Of a stretch of DNA of 59,472 nt, positions 25,955 to 34,786 are shown one piece after another. Positions within the stretch are counted from its first letter, which is position 1, and each line of letters starts with the position of its first letter. The DNA is from Bradyrhizobium rifense (lineage in GTDB: Bacteria; Pseudomonadota; Alphaproteobacteria; Rhizobiales; Xanthobacteraceae). The stretch covers positions 680 through 60,151 of the forward strand of contig NZ_VSSS01000022.1 in NCBI RefSeq assembly GCF_008123425.1, read 5' to 3'. The position numbers and the translations under genes are program-made. A model generated the notes under the pieces. It made no database searches. It saw only the letters and a list, made by a program, of their open reading frames with translations, and was not told the origin of the DNA.

Positions 25955-26632
25955 GTGGCAGGCCGCGTTCATCCCCGACAATTGGCATTTTCGCTTCCGC
26001 ACGCGGAGAGCCTCAGCCGGGACAATTTCCTCGAGGGCCCTGCCAATGCCGCCGGTCTCGCTCTGATCGACGGCTGGCCGGAATGGCCGAACCGGGCCAT
26101 GTGGCTCGCCGGCCCCGAAGGCTCAGGCAAGAGCCACCTCGCCGCGATCTGGGCCGAGGAGGCCGGCGCACGCTCGACCACGGCCAATGCGCTGACCGCA
26201 GCCAGCGTCCCCGGCGCGCTCGCGACCGGCGCGCTGGTGGTCGAGGACATTAAGGCCGGGGATTTTGACGAGCGTGCCCTCTTCCATCTGATGAACCTCG
26301 CCCGCGAGGATGGCGCCTATGTGCTGTTCACCGGGCGCGAGGCACCGGCGGCGATCGAGGCCGAGCTCCGCGACCTCCGCTCCCGGCTGCGGACGATTCC
26401 CGTGATTTCGCTGGCGCCGCCGGACGACCAGCTGTTCCGCGGCCTGATCGTCAAGTTCTGCGCCGACCGCCAGCTTTCCGTGGACGAAAGCGTGGTGAGC
26501 TACCTCGCGACCCGGCTGGAGCGGTCGTCGGCCGCCGCCCGGCGCGCCGTCGAACTGCTCGACGGCGAGGCGCTGCGGCTCGGTCGCCCCGTCACCCGGG
26601 CGCTCGCTGCCGAGCTGCTCCGGGATGCCTGA
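25955..26632 (+). CDS. hdaA: Hda-type DnaA-related regulator of replication initiation
   Basis: Hda/HdaA stimulates ATP hydrolysis by DnaA, with the sliding clamp, to prevent over-initiation. The 225-residue product is a short AAA+ protein: RQLAFSLPHAESLSRDNFL contains the N-terminal clamp-binding type motif (QLAFSLP), the Walker A is GPEGSGKS, the Walker B LVVEDI, and the C-terminal lid is present without a DNA-binding domain. I chose GTG 25955 because GGAG lies 10 nt upstream and it gives the normal length; a longer ATG form would add 29 unrelated residues. It precedes ppk, as in other Rhizobiales. Confidence 0.9.
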   Translation: MAGRVHPRQLAFSLPHAESLSRDNFLEGPANAAGLALIDGWPEWPNRAMWLAGPEGSGKSHLAAIWAEEAGARSTTANALTAASVPGALATGALVVEDIKAGDFDERALFHLMNLAREDGAYVLFTGREAPAAIEAELRDLRSRLRTIPVISLAPPDDQLFRGLIVKFCADRQLSVDESVVSYLATRLERSSAAARRAVELLDGEALRLGRPVTRALAAELLRDA

Positions 26633-26683
26633 CCGCCAAGGTCCCTTCGCGCCCGCTTGACGCGGCGGGCGCGCGGAACATCA

Positions 26684-26701
26684 ATGTCATCGAAACGTCA
26701 T
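26684..26701 (+). promoter_or_regulatory. Candidate PHO box before ppk
   Basis: ATGTCAT-CGAA-ACGTCAT has two heptamers close to CTGTCAT at the 11-bp period of PhoB sites, 58 nt before the ppk ATG. In addition GGAAC at 26675, 16 nt and CGTC nearly fit an EcfG promoter overlapping it. Either would suit polyphosphate metabolism; neither is proven. Confidence 0.45.
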
Positions 26702-26759
26702 CGCACTAACACATGCTCCGGGCGGTTTTGCGCATAAGTCGCAAATTGGGGCGAACTGG

Positions 26760-28967
26760 ATGGACCGACTTCTCATGGATTCCGTGCAAGCTATTGAAAC
26801 GAAAGAGAAAGCCACGGAAGCCGAGGGCCTGCCGGCGATCGCCTCGAGCCCCGAGCGATTCATCAATCGCGAGCTCTCCTGGCTGCATTTCAACCGCCGT
26901 GTCCTGGAGGAATCGGTCAACGCCAACCACCCCGTGCTGGAGCGGGTGCGATTCCTGTCGATTTCCGCAAATAACCTCGACGAGTTCTTCATGGTCCGCG
27001 TCGCCGGCATCAAGGCGCAGGTCCGCGAGGGCATCGCCGAGCGTGCCCCCGATGGCCTGACGCCGTCCGAGCAACTCGTGCTGATCAACCGCACCGTCTC
27101 GCAGCTCGCCTCCGACCAGCAGGCGATCTGGGCCGCTTTGCGTGGCACGCTCGCCGAGGTCGGCATCGTGCTGGTCGACGGCAAGGAGGTCACCAAGGCG
27201 GAGCGTACCTGGCTGGAGGATTATTTCCTCAACAACGTATTCCCGCTGCTGACGCCGCTGGCGATCGATCCGGCCCACCCCTTCCCGTTCATCCCGAGCC
27301 TCGGCTTCACCATCGCGCTCCAGCTCACGCGCGAGGCCGACGGCAAGCCGATGAACGCGCTGATCCGCATGCCCGGCAAGATCGACCGGTTCATCCGTCT
27401 GCCGACCGAGGGCAAAGCCGTGCGCCTGATCTCGCTGGAGCAGGTGACCGGTCTTTTCATCAACCGCCTGTTCCCCGGCTACAGCCTCCACGGCCAGGGC
27501 GCCTTCCGCATCATCCGCGACTCCGAGCTCGAAATCGAGGAAGAGGCCGAAGACCTCGTCCGCCTGTTCGAGACTGCGCTGAAACGCCGCCGCCGCGGAT
27601 CGGTGATCCGGCTCGAGATCGACGCCAAGATGCCGGAGCAGCTGCGCAGCTTCGTGCAGCACGCACTGTCGGCCGCCGACGACGAAGTGTTCCTGGTCAA
27701 CGGCGTGCTCGCCATGAACGAGCTTTCGCAGCTGACCCGGCTCGACCGGCCCGACCTCGAATTCACCCCTTACGTGCCGCGCCATCCCGAGCGCGTGCGC
27801 GAGCATGGCGGCGACATCTTTGCCGCGATCCGGCAGAAGGACCTCGTCGTCCATCACCCCTACGAATCCTTCGACGTGGTGGTGCAGTTCCTGCAGCAGG
27901 CGACGCGCGACCCCGACGTCGTTGCCATCAAGCAGACACTCTACCGCACCTCCAGCAACTCGCCGATCGTGCGCGCGTTGGTGGAAGCCGCCGAAGCCGG
28001 CAAATCCGTCACCGCGCTGATCGAATTGAAGGCGCGCTTCGACGAAGAGGCCAACATCCGCTGGGCGCGCGACCTCGAACGCGCCGGCGTGCAGGTGGTC
28101 TACGGCTTCCTCGAGCTGAAGACCCACGCAAAACTCTCGATGGTGGTGCGCCGCGAAGGCGGCAGCCTCACCACTTACGTCCATACCGGCACCGGCAATT
28201 ATCACCCGGTCACCGCGCGTATTTATACGGACCTCTCCTACTTCACCTCGGAACCGACCATCGGCCGCGACGCCGCGCGCGTGTTCAACTTCATCACCGG
28301 CTACGCGGCGCCGAGCGATCTGGAAAAGATGGCGGTGTCGCCGCTGACCCTGCGCAAGCGCATCATCGAGCACATCCAGGGCGAGACCGAGCACGCGCGT
28401 CACGGCAAGCCCGGCGCGGTCTGGATGAAGATGAATGCGCTGGTCGACCCCGATATCATCGACGCGCTCTATGAGGCGTCGCAGGCGGGCGTGCAGGTCG
28501 AGCTCGTGGTCCGCGGTATCTGCTGCCTACGCCCCGGCATTCCCGGCCTGTCGGAGAACATCCGCGTCAAATCGATCATCGGACGCTTCCTGGAACATGG
28601 CCGAATCTACTGCTTCGGCATGGGCCAGGGCCTGCCGAGCGCGAAAGCGGCTGTGTATATCTCGTCGGCCGATATGATGCCGCGCAACCTCGACCGCCGT
28701 GTCGAGGTGCTGTGCCCGCTGCAAAATCCCACGGTGCATCAGCAGGTTCTCGAACAGATCATGGTCGCGAATTTGAAGGACAATGAGCAGAGCTGGCAAT
28801 TGTTGCCGGACGGGTCCTCAACGCGTATGAAGACCGCGAAAGGCGAGGAGCCTTTCAACGTGCACAACTACTTCATGACAAATCCGAGTCTGTCTGGCCG
28901 TGGAAAGTCGCTCAAGGAATCCTCGCCGCGCCGTCTCACGCGCCGAAACGAACGCCATCAGTCCTGA
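26760..28967 (+). CDS. ppk: Polyphosphate kinase 1
   Basis: PPK1 polymerises the gamma-phosphate of ATP into inorganic polyphosphate at the inner membrane. The 735-residue protein has the N domain ([19 protein letters not shown]), the head domain, and the two C-terminal phospholipase-D-like domains. The autophosphorylated His lies in [11 protein letters not shown] and the second conserved His in [17 protein letters not shown]. The start may be ATG 26760 or 26775 (MDSVQAIE). The gap to ppx is 15 nt, so both polymer-making and polymer-degrading enzymes are on one transcript. Confidence 0.96.
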   Translation: MDRLLMDSVQAIETKEKATEAEGLPAIASSPERFINRELSWLHFNRRVLEESVNANHPVLERVRFLSISANNLDEFFMVRVAGIKAQVREGIAERAPDGLTPSEQLVLINRTVSQLASDQQAIWAALRGTLAEVGIVLVDGKEVTKAERTWLEDYFLNNVFPLLTPLAIDPAHPFPFIPSLGFTIALQLTREADGKPMNALIRMPGKIDRFIRLPTEGKAVRLISLEQVTGLFINRLFPGYSLHGQGAFRIIRDSELEIEEEAEDLVRLFETALKRRRRGSVIRLEIDAKMPEQLRSFVQHALSAADDEVFLVNGVLAMNELSQLTRLDRPDLEFTPYVPRHPERVREHGGDIFAAIRQKDLVVHHPYESFDVVVQFLQQATRDPDVVAIKQTLYRTSSNSPIVRALVEAAEAGKSVTALIELKARFDEEANIRWARDLERAGVQVVYGFLELKTHAKLSMVVRREGGSLTTYVHTGTGNYHPVTARIYTDLSYFTSEPTIGRDAARVFNFITGYAAPSDLEKMAVSPLTLRKRIIEHIQGETEHARHGKPGAVWMKMNALVDPDIIDALYEASQAGVQVELVVRGICCLRPGIPGLSENIRVKSIIGRFLEHGRIYCFGMGQGLPSAKAAVYISSADMMPRNLDRRVEVLCPLQNPTVHQQVLEQIMVANLKDNEQSWQLLPDGSSTRMKTAKGEEPFNVHNYFMTNPSLSGRGKSLKESSPRRLTRRNERHQS

Positions 28968-28982
28968 CCGGAGATCCTTGCC

Positions 28983-30485
28983 GTGAAACGGCCGCGCAAG
29001 CGTGGCGCTAGCGTCGCGGTCATCGACATCGGCTCCAATTCGGTTCGTCTCGTCGTCTACGAGGGGCTGACACGGAGCCTGATTCCGATCTTCAACGAGA
29101 AGACGCTGTGCGGCCTCGGGCGCGAGGTGCAGAGCACGGGTCTGCTCGCCCCCGACGCCGTCGACAAGGCGCTGACCTCGCTGAAGCGTTTTCGCGCGCT
29201 GTGCCGCGTGATGCAGGTCGGCCGCGTGTTTGCGATTGCGACGGCTGCGTGCCGCGACGCGTCCAACGGTCCCGACTTCATCACGAAAGCCGAGCGCATC
29301 TGCGCCGTGAAGATCGAAATCCTGTCAGGACCGCGCGAAGCAAAACTGTCGGCGCTCGGCGTGATCTCGGGCATTCACCATCCCGACGGCATCGTCGGCG
29401 ATCTCGGCGGCGGCTCGCTCGAGCTGATCGACGTGCGCAGGAACACCGTGCGCAGCGGCGTGACGCTGCCGCTCGGCGGCCTCGCGCTACAGGACCTCGC
29501 GCACAAATCGCTGAAGCGCGCCGACCGCATCGTGCGTGAGGCAATCGACGAGGTGCCGCTGCTCAAGGCAGGCAGCGGCCGCAGCTTCTACGCCGTCGGC
29601 GGCACCTGGCGCGCGCTTGCGCGCATCCACATCATCCAGAGCGGCTACCCGCTCCAGGTGATGCACGGCTATTCGATTTCGGCCGCCGAAGCGCTCGACT
29701 TTTCGCGTCGTCTGCGTCGCCTTGCAGCCGCCAACATGCTCGCCGACATCGAGATCGTCGCGGATGCGCGGCGCCCTCTCCTCACCTATGCCGCGCTGGT
29801 GCTCGAGCACATCATCCGGGTGGCGAAGCCGAAGACCATCGTGTTTTCGACCTTCGGGGTGCGCGAAGGCCTGCTGCACGAGAAGCTGTCGGAGAGCGAG
29901 CGCAACAAGGACGGGCTGATCTGCGCGGCAGAAGAGCTGAACCAACTGCTGTCCCGCTCGGCCAAACATGCCCGCGAGCTGATCGCCTGGACCGACCGCC
30001 TCGCGCGCGTGGTCAAGCTGCGCGAGACCGAGGAGGACCGCCGGCTTCGCCACGCCGCCTGCCTGCTCTCCGACATCGGCTGGCGCGTGCATCCCGACCA
30101 TCGCGGCGAGCAAACGCTGAGTCTTGTTGTCAACGGCAATTTCGGTGCAATCACGCACACCGAGCGCGCCTTTGTCGGCCTGTCGGTATTCTACCGCTAC
30201 GCGGGTCTCAGCGAGGAAAACCAGCCGCCGCTGACCATGCAGGAACTGCTGACACCGGCGCAGCTCGAACGCGCCCGTCTCCTCGGCGCAGCGTTCCGTG
30301 TCGCACATCTGATCTCGGCGGCGCGCCCGGGCGTGCTCCCCGCCACACATTTCCGTAGCCAGGGCCGCAATCTGATGCTGGTGTTTGAGCACAGGCTCGG
30401 CGACATCGTCGCCGACCGCGTCGGCAGCCGCTTCAAGCAGCTCGCCCGCCTGATCGGACGCAGCGGATCGATCGTGCGACGCTAG
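28983..30485 (+). CDS. ppx: Exopolyphosphatase (Ppx/GppA family)
   Basis: The enzyme removes terminal phosphates from polyphosphate, and in this family may also act on pppGpp. The 500-residue product has the actin-like ATPase fold with VIDIGSNSVRLVVYEG (phosphate 1) and VGDLGGGSLELIDV (phosphate 2), then an HD-like helical C-terminal half (LRHAACLLSDIGWRVHPDHRGEQ). It starts with GTG, 15 nt after the ppk stop. The stop lies 3 nt before that of the converging terC gene, so no separate terminator fits between them. Confidence 0.95.
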   Translation: MKRPRKRGASVAVIDIGSNSVRLVVYEGLTRSLIPIFNEKTLCGLGREVQSTGLLAPDAVDKALTSLKRFRALCRVMQVGRVFAIATAACRDASNGPDFITKAERICAVKIEILSGPREAKLSALGVISGIHHPDGIVGDLGGGSLELIDVRRNTVRSGVTLPLGGLALQDLAHKSLKRADRIVREAIDEVPLLKAGSGRSFYAVGGTWRALARIHIIQSGYPLQVMHGYSISAAEALDFSRRLRRLAAANMLADIEIVADARRPLLTYAALVLEHIIRVAKPKTIVFSTFGVREGLLHEKLSESERNKDGLICAAEELNQLLSRSAKHARELIAWTDRLARVVKLRETEEDRRLRHAACLLSDIGWRVHPDHRGEQTLSLVVNGNFGAITHTERAFVGLSVFYRYAGLSEENQPPLTMQELLTPAQLERARLLGAAFRVAHLISAARPGVLPATHFRSQGRNLMLVFEHRLGDIVADRVGSRFKQLARLIGRSGSIVRR

Positions 30486-30488
30486 AGC

Positions 30489-31334
30489 TTATTCAGCGGC
30501 TTTTGCGTGCTCGATCGCGGCGTGGCTAAGCCTGCGCCGGCGCCAGATCGAGCCGACCAGCAGCACGACGACGACGCCGAGCGCCGCGCAGAGATATTCG
30601 GCGCCACCGCCGCCATGGGCGAATTGCGGCGGGATGTGCAGATTGGCGAGCATCTTGTCCAGCGAGGCGCCGAACGGACCTTCGGATAGCGTGTGCAGCT
30701 TCGGCGCGATGCCGGGATCGGTCGCGATCACCTCGCCCGCGATCCAGCCGAGCAGCGCCGCACCGGCCCAGACCAGGATCGGCAGTTTCGACAGCAGTGC
30801 CATGATCAGCGCCGCGCCGGCGACGATCAGGGGCACGCTTATGGCAAGGCCGAGCACCAGGAGCGGCACGCTGCCATTGGCCGCAGCGGCGACCGCAATG
30901 ACGTTGTCCAGACTCATGACGATGTCGGCGACGACGACGATCTGAACCGCCTGCCACAGATGCGAGGCCGACTCGACGCCGTCCTCGTCCTCGCTTTCCG
31001 GCACCAGCAGTTTTGCCGCGATCACAATCAGCGCGAGACCGCCGACCAGCTTGAGGTACGGCAGCTCCATCAGGCTTACGACAATGCCGGTGAAGATGAT
31101 CCGCAGCAGTACCGCGGCGCCCGCGCCGAGCACCATGCCCCACAGCCGATGCCGCGGCTTCAGGCCGCGGCAGGCAAGCGCGATCACCAGCGCGTTGTCG
31201 CCGGACAAAAGGATGTTGATCCAGATGATTTTGCCGACCGCAACCCAGAAGGTCGGCTCGGCCATCTCATTGCGGAACTGGGTGAAGAATGCCCCGATCG
31301 TGGCGGGATCGAAGATCTGCCAGAGCCAGTTCAC
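30489..31334 (-). CDS. TerC/Alx-family integral membrane protein
   Basis: The 281-residue protein has about seven membrane helices and the two conserved acidic signatures NILLSGDNALVIALACRG and VMSLDNVIAVAAAANGS. TerC-like proteins are linked to metal (Mn, Ca) export and to metallation of exported enzymes; the older tellurite link is indirect. A hydrophilic stretch with SESEDEDG-like acidity (VPESEDEDGVES) lies between helices 3 and 4. No manganese riboswitch is visible upstream, where only about 40 bp separate it from ndk. It could be co-transcribed with ndk. Confidence 0.9.
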   Translation of the reverse strand: MNWLWQIFDPATIGAFFTQFRNEMAEPTFWVAVGKIIWINILLSGDNALVIALACRGLKPRHRLWGMVLGAGAAVLLRIIFTGIVVSLMELPYLKLVGGLALIVIAAKLLVPESEDEDGVESASHLWQAVQIVVVADIVMSLDNVIAVAAAANGSVPLLVLGLAISVPLIVAGAALIMALLSKLPILVWAGAALLGWIAGEVIATDPGIAPKLHTLSEGPFGASLDKMLANLHIPPQFAHGGGGAEYLCAALGVVVVLLVGSIWRRRRLSHAAIEHAKAAE

Positions 31335-31373
31335 AATCAGTCCTTTCGCCCCATCGCCTTAACTTGTCGGCTT

Positions 31374-31796
31374 TTAGCCGACGATCTCGTTGCCCGAGAA
31401 GAACTGCGCGATCTCGATCGCGGCGGTCTCCGTGGCGTCCGAGCCGTGAGCCGAGTTCTCGCCGATCGACTTTGCGTAGAGCTTGCGGATGGTGCCGTCG
31501 GCCGCCTTCGACGGATCGGTCGCGCCCATCGCGTCGCGGTACTTGGCAACGGCACCCTCGCCTTCCAGCACCTGGACCACGACCGGGCCCGAGGTCATGA
31601 ACTCGACGAGCTCGCCGAAGAACGGGCGGGCCTTGTGGACGGCATAGAACGTCTCGGCCTGTTCCTTGGTCATGCGGATGCGCTTCTGCGCGACGATGCG
31701 CAGGCCCGCCTTCTCGATCACGGCGTTCACGGCGCCGGTCAGGTTACGCGCGGTCGCGTCGGGCTTGATGATCGAGAAAGTGCGTTCGATGGCCAT
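31374..31796 (-). CDS. ndk: Nucleoside diphosphate kinase
   Basis: The 140-residue cytosolic enzyme balances NTP pools through a phosphohistidine. It starts [18 protein letters not shown] and has the active-site pattern [19 protein letters not shown] with the catalytic His. The start is set by family length and by AAGGA 8 nt upstream; the frame is open far beyond it. The downstream terC gene follows after about 40 bp that include a GTCGGC/GCCGAC hairpin around the stop codon. Confidence 0.97.
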   Translation of the reverse strand: MAIERTFSIIKPDATARNLTGAVNAVIEKAGLRIVAQKRIRMTKEQAETFYAVHKARPFFGELVEFMTSGPVVVQVLEGEGAVAKYRDAMGATDPSKAADGTIRKLYAKSIGENSAHGSDATETAAIEIAQFFSGNEIVG

Positions 31797-32116
31797 GATC
31801 TTGTCCTTGAAGAGAAAAGGGTGGTTCGGAGTTGCGGGGCTTATATCGGCGCCGTTGCGATACGGCAAGCGACCGCCGGAACAGCCCACGGGCGCTTCGC
31901 CGCAGGTGCCAGGGGAAGAGGCCACGCCGATTCCAGCATGGATTACAACGATTTCACGCAGATGAACCCAATCTGAAGGCCGCATGAGGGGTTGGTTCAG
32001 CCTCGCTGGCGTAACGTCAGGTCCATCGAAACCAAAGCCTCCTCCCGAGGCGGACCGTTTCGGCGGCCTTTCCATCGACGCGATAGCCCCGCGCCGGCAG
32101 TTTTGAGGAGATCATC
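31797..32116. other. Divergent promoter region between ndk and a small secreted-protein gene
   Basis: These 320 bp contain no supported gene. The apparent leftward ORF across them is only the upstream extension of the ndk frame. Transcription must start here in both directions. I see no clear operator or repeat. Confidence 0.6.
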
Positions 32117-32377
32117 ATGTTGAGGAAACTTTCGCTCGCTGCAGTCGCCGCGGTCGCGCTGGGTGCCGCGCTGGCCCCCACCTCCGCCTCCGCCCACTGG
32201 CATGGTGGCGGCTGGGGCTGGCACGGCGGTGGCGGCTGGCATCACGGCGGTTGGGGCTGGGGCGGACCGCGCTTCTACGCCGCCCCCGTCTCCTACGGTT
32301 ATGGCGGCTGCTATGTGCGCCGGCTGGTCCCGACCCCCTGGGGACCCCGCTGGCGGCTGGTCAACCGCTGCTACTGA
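32117..32377 (+). CDS. Small secreted Gly/His/Trp-rich protein
   Basis: The 86-residue precursor has a clear signal peptide (MLRKLSLAAVAAVALGAALA, cleavage near SASA-HWHGG). The mature part opens with His-Trp-Gly repeats (HWHGGGWGWHGGGGWHHGG) and closes with a Cys-containing segment (GGCYVRRLVPTPWGPRW, NRCY) that may form one disulfide. The His-rich part could bind metal. Similar small GH-rich exported proteins are common in Bradyrhizobium, without known function. GAGGAG 6 nt before the ATG supports the start. A terminator follows 80 nt downstream. Confidence 0.82.
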   Translation: MLRKLSLAAVAAVALGAALAPTSASAHWHGGGWGWHGGGGWHHGGWGWGGPRFYAAPVSYGYGGCYVRRLVPTPWGPRWRLVNRCY

Positions 32378-32458
32378 GCCCGCAAGCACGTTCCTGAAGT
32401 GCGTTCCTAAAATACCTTCCTGAGGTGCCGTTCCCCCCCTGCGGTACCTTCCAAGAGA

Positions 32459-32493
32459 GGCCCCGGCGTTCCCCCCGCCGGGGCCTTGTATTT
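32459..32493 (+). terminator. Rho-independent terminator
   Basis: GGCCCCGGCG and CGCCGGGGCC form a perfect 10-bp stem with a short loop, followed by TTGTATTT. It closes the small secreted-protein transcript. Just before it, GTTCCTGAAGTGC-like units repeat three times (32391-32433). Confidence 0.85.
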
Positions 32494-32618
32494 GGGCAGA
32501 TACGTCGAATTCATACAATTTTTACTAGAATGCCAGGCATTCCCAACGCTTCGCGAAACCATTTCGGGGGGCAATGACTTGGTACCGTGTCGTTACCCTG
32601 CACACACGGAACCCTGAG

Positions 32619-32792
32619 ATGGCTGGCCTTTTTGCCAATGAGAGCGAACAGATCGACCGGCGCACCAGCCGCTCGATTTGCGATGCCGTGGGCGAGCGGC
32701 TTCAGCAAAGCCTTCGTCCCGAACCCGAGCTGCCGACACATCTCGAGCAGCTGATGGACGAGCTGAAGAGGCGCGAGCGCGACTCGCACTGA
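32619..32792 (+). CDS. 57-residue NepR-like small protein
   Basis: The product MAGLFANESEQIDRRTSRSI continues with CDAVGERLQQSLRPEPELPT and HLEQLMDELKRRERDSH. The second half loosely follows the NepR anti-sigma pattern, a helix I-G-x-x-L-R then a P-x-P turn and a second amphipathic helix F-x-x-L-L-x-x-L-x-x-x-E. NepR holds the stress sigma factor EcfG until PhyR removes it. An upstream ATG at 32574 would give 72 residues, but its extra residues look non-native, and GGA lies 8 nt before 32619. No phyR, ecfG or histidine kinase gene is nearby, so the similarity is suggestive only. Confidence 0.5.
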   Translation: MAGLFANESEQIDRRTSRSICDAVGERLQQSLRPEPELPTHLEQLMDELKRRERDSH

Positions 32793-32853
32793 CGCAAAAT
32801 CGGCTTGCGAAAAATCGGGTTGCGTTTGATCCCGGCTGCGGTGACAAGGCCGC

Positions 32854-34716
32854 ATGCTCTCCATCACCGACCTCTCCATCCGCCTCGCCGGACGCCTTCT
32901 GATCGATAATAGCTCCGTGCAGATCACGCCCGGCTCGCGCGTCGGCATGGTCGGACGCAACGGCACCGGCAAATCGACGCTGTTCAAGGTGATCCGCGGC
33001 GAGCTTGCCGCCGAGCACGGCTCGGTGACGCTGCCGCCGCGCTGGCGGGTGGGCAGCCTGGCCCAGGAAGCGCCGAACGGCCCCGAAAGCCTGATTTCGG
33101 TCGTGCTCAAGGCCGACCTCGAGCGCGACGCGCTGCTTCACGAAGCCGAGAGCGCCACCGATCCGCACCGGATCGCCGAGATCCAGACCCGGCTTGTCGA
33201 CATCGACGCGCATTCGGCCCCGAGCCGTGCCGCGGCGATCCTGTCCGGCCTCGGCTTTTCCGCCACCGACCAGCTGCGTCCCTGTGCCGAATTCTCCGGC
33301 GGCTGGCGCATGCGCGTCGCGCTGGCCGCGACGCTGTTTGCGACCCCTGACTTGCTGCTGCTCGACGAGCCCACCAACTATCTCGACCTCGAAGGCACGC
33401 TGTGGCTCGAGGATCATCTCGCGCATTATCCGCGCACGGTGATCGTGATCAGCCATGACCGCGACCTCCTGGAGAGCTCGGTCGACCAGATCCTGCATCT
33501 GGAGCGCGGCAAGCTCACGCTCTACAAAGGTACCTACTCATCCTTCGAGGAGCAGCGCGCCGCGCGCGAGCTGCTCGATGCCAAGGCGGTCAAGCGCCAG
33601 GAGGCCGAGCGCGCCCGCCTGCAGGCCTTCGTCGACCGCTTCAAGGCCAAGGCCTCGAAGGCCCGGCAGGCGCAGTCGCGCGTGAAAATGCTGGAGCGGC
33701 TGAAGCCGATCACGGCGCTGGTGACGGAGGACGTGCGCGAGATCACCTTCCCGGCACCGGAGAAGCTGCTGTCGCCGCCGATCATCGCCGTCGACAACGC
33801 GTCCGTCGGCTACGATCCGGCCACGCCGGTGCTGAGCCGCGTGACGCTACGCATCGATAACGACGACCGCATTGCGCTGCTGGGTGCCAACGGCAACGGC
33901 AAGTCGACACTCGTCAAACTGCTCGCCGCGCGTCTCGCCCCCTTCTCCGGCAAGGTGACGCGCGCCGACAAGCTGTCCATCGCCTATTTCGCGCAGCATC
34001 AGCTCGACGAGCTGAACGAGGACGCCTCCGCCTACGACCACGTCCGCAAGCTGATGGGCGATGCGCCCGAAGCCAAAGTGCGGGGACGCGCCGGCGCGAT
34101 CGGCTTTTCCGGCAAGGCGGCCGATACCAAAGTTGGAAAACTGTCTGGCGGCGAGAAGGCGCGGCTGCTGTTGGGGCTGGCAACGTTCTACGGCCCCAAC
34201 ATGATCATCCTGGACGAGCCGACCAACCATCTCGACATCGACAGCCGCGCGGCGCTGGCCGAAGCCATCAACGAGTTTCCCGGCGCGATCATCATGGTCT
34301 CGCATGACCGCTATCTGATCGAGGCCTGCGCCGACCAGCTCTGGATCGTCGCCGACCGCACCGTGACCAATTACGACGGCGACCTCGACGAGTACCGCCG
34401 CCTGGTGCTGTCCTCGCGCAACGGCGAGCCCGCCCCGCGCGAGCGCAGTGCGCCAAGCGAGAAGCCGCAGCGCCCGAAATCGGACAATCGCGGCTCGCTG
34501 AAGAAACGCATCGCGGAGGCCGAGAGCGAGATCGCGCGTGTCAGCGACATCATCGCCAAGATCGACACCGCGCTCGCGCTGCCCGACATTTTTACGCGCG
34601 ATCCCAAGCAGGCCGCGCAACTGTCGAAGGCGCGTGCCAATGCGGCCGACGCGCTGGCGCGCGCGGAAGAGCAATGGCTCGAGGCGAGCGCGCAGTTCGA
34701 TGAGGCGGCGGGCTAG
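32854..34716 (+). CDS. ABC-F family ATPase (Uup/YheS type)
   Basis: The 620-residue soluble protein has two ABC ATPase domains and no membrane helices. Walker A sequences are GRNGTGKST (about 33) and GANGNGKST (about 347); signatures are FSGGWRMRVALA and LSGGEKARLLLGLA; Walker B pairs with DEPTNYLD and DEPTNHLD. A charged linker between the domains (KRQEAERARLQAFVDRFKAK) and a C-terminal coiled coil are typical. ABC-F proteins act on the ribosome, relieving stalls or controlling translation. I cannot separate a Uup from a YheS assignment. Confidence 0.92.
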   Translation: MLSITDLSIRLAGRLLIDNSSVQITPGSRVGMVGRNGTGKSTLFKVIRGELAAEHGSVTLPPRWRVGSLAQEAPNGPESLISVVLKADLERDALLHEAESATDPHRIAEIQTRLVDIDAHSAPSRAAAILSGLGFSATDQLRPCAEFSGGWRMRVALAATLFATPDLLLLDEPTNYLDLEGTLWLEDHLAHYPRTVIVISHDRDLLESSVDQILHLERGKLTLYKGTYSSFEEQRAARELLDAKAVKRQEAERARLQAFVDRFKAKASKARQAQSRVKMLERLKPITALVTEDVREITFPAPEKLLSPPIIAVDNASVGYDPATPVLSRVTLRIDNDDRIALLGANGNGKSTLVKLLAARLAPFSGKVTRADKLSIAYFAQHQLDELNEDASAYDHVRKLMGDAPEAKVRGRAGAIGFSGKAADTKVGKLSGGEKARLLLGLATFYGPNMIILDEPTNHLDIDSRAALAEAINEFPGAIIMVSHDRYLIEACADQLWIVADRTVTNYDGDLDEYRRLVLSSRNGEPAPRERSAPSEKPQRPKSDNRGSLKKRIAEAESEIARVSDIIAKIDTALALPDIFTRDPKQAAQLSKARANAADALARAEEQWLEASAQFDEAAG

Positions 34717-34786
34717 CTTCAAAAGCCGAAAACAACCCCATGCACAGTAGCGAAGTTATTGAAAGAGATGAGCTAATCGGAACGCC

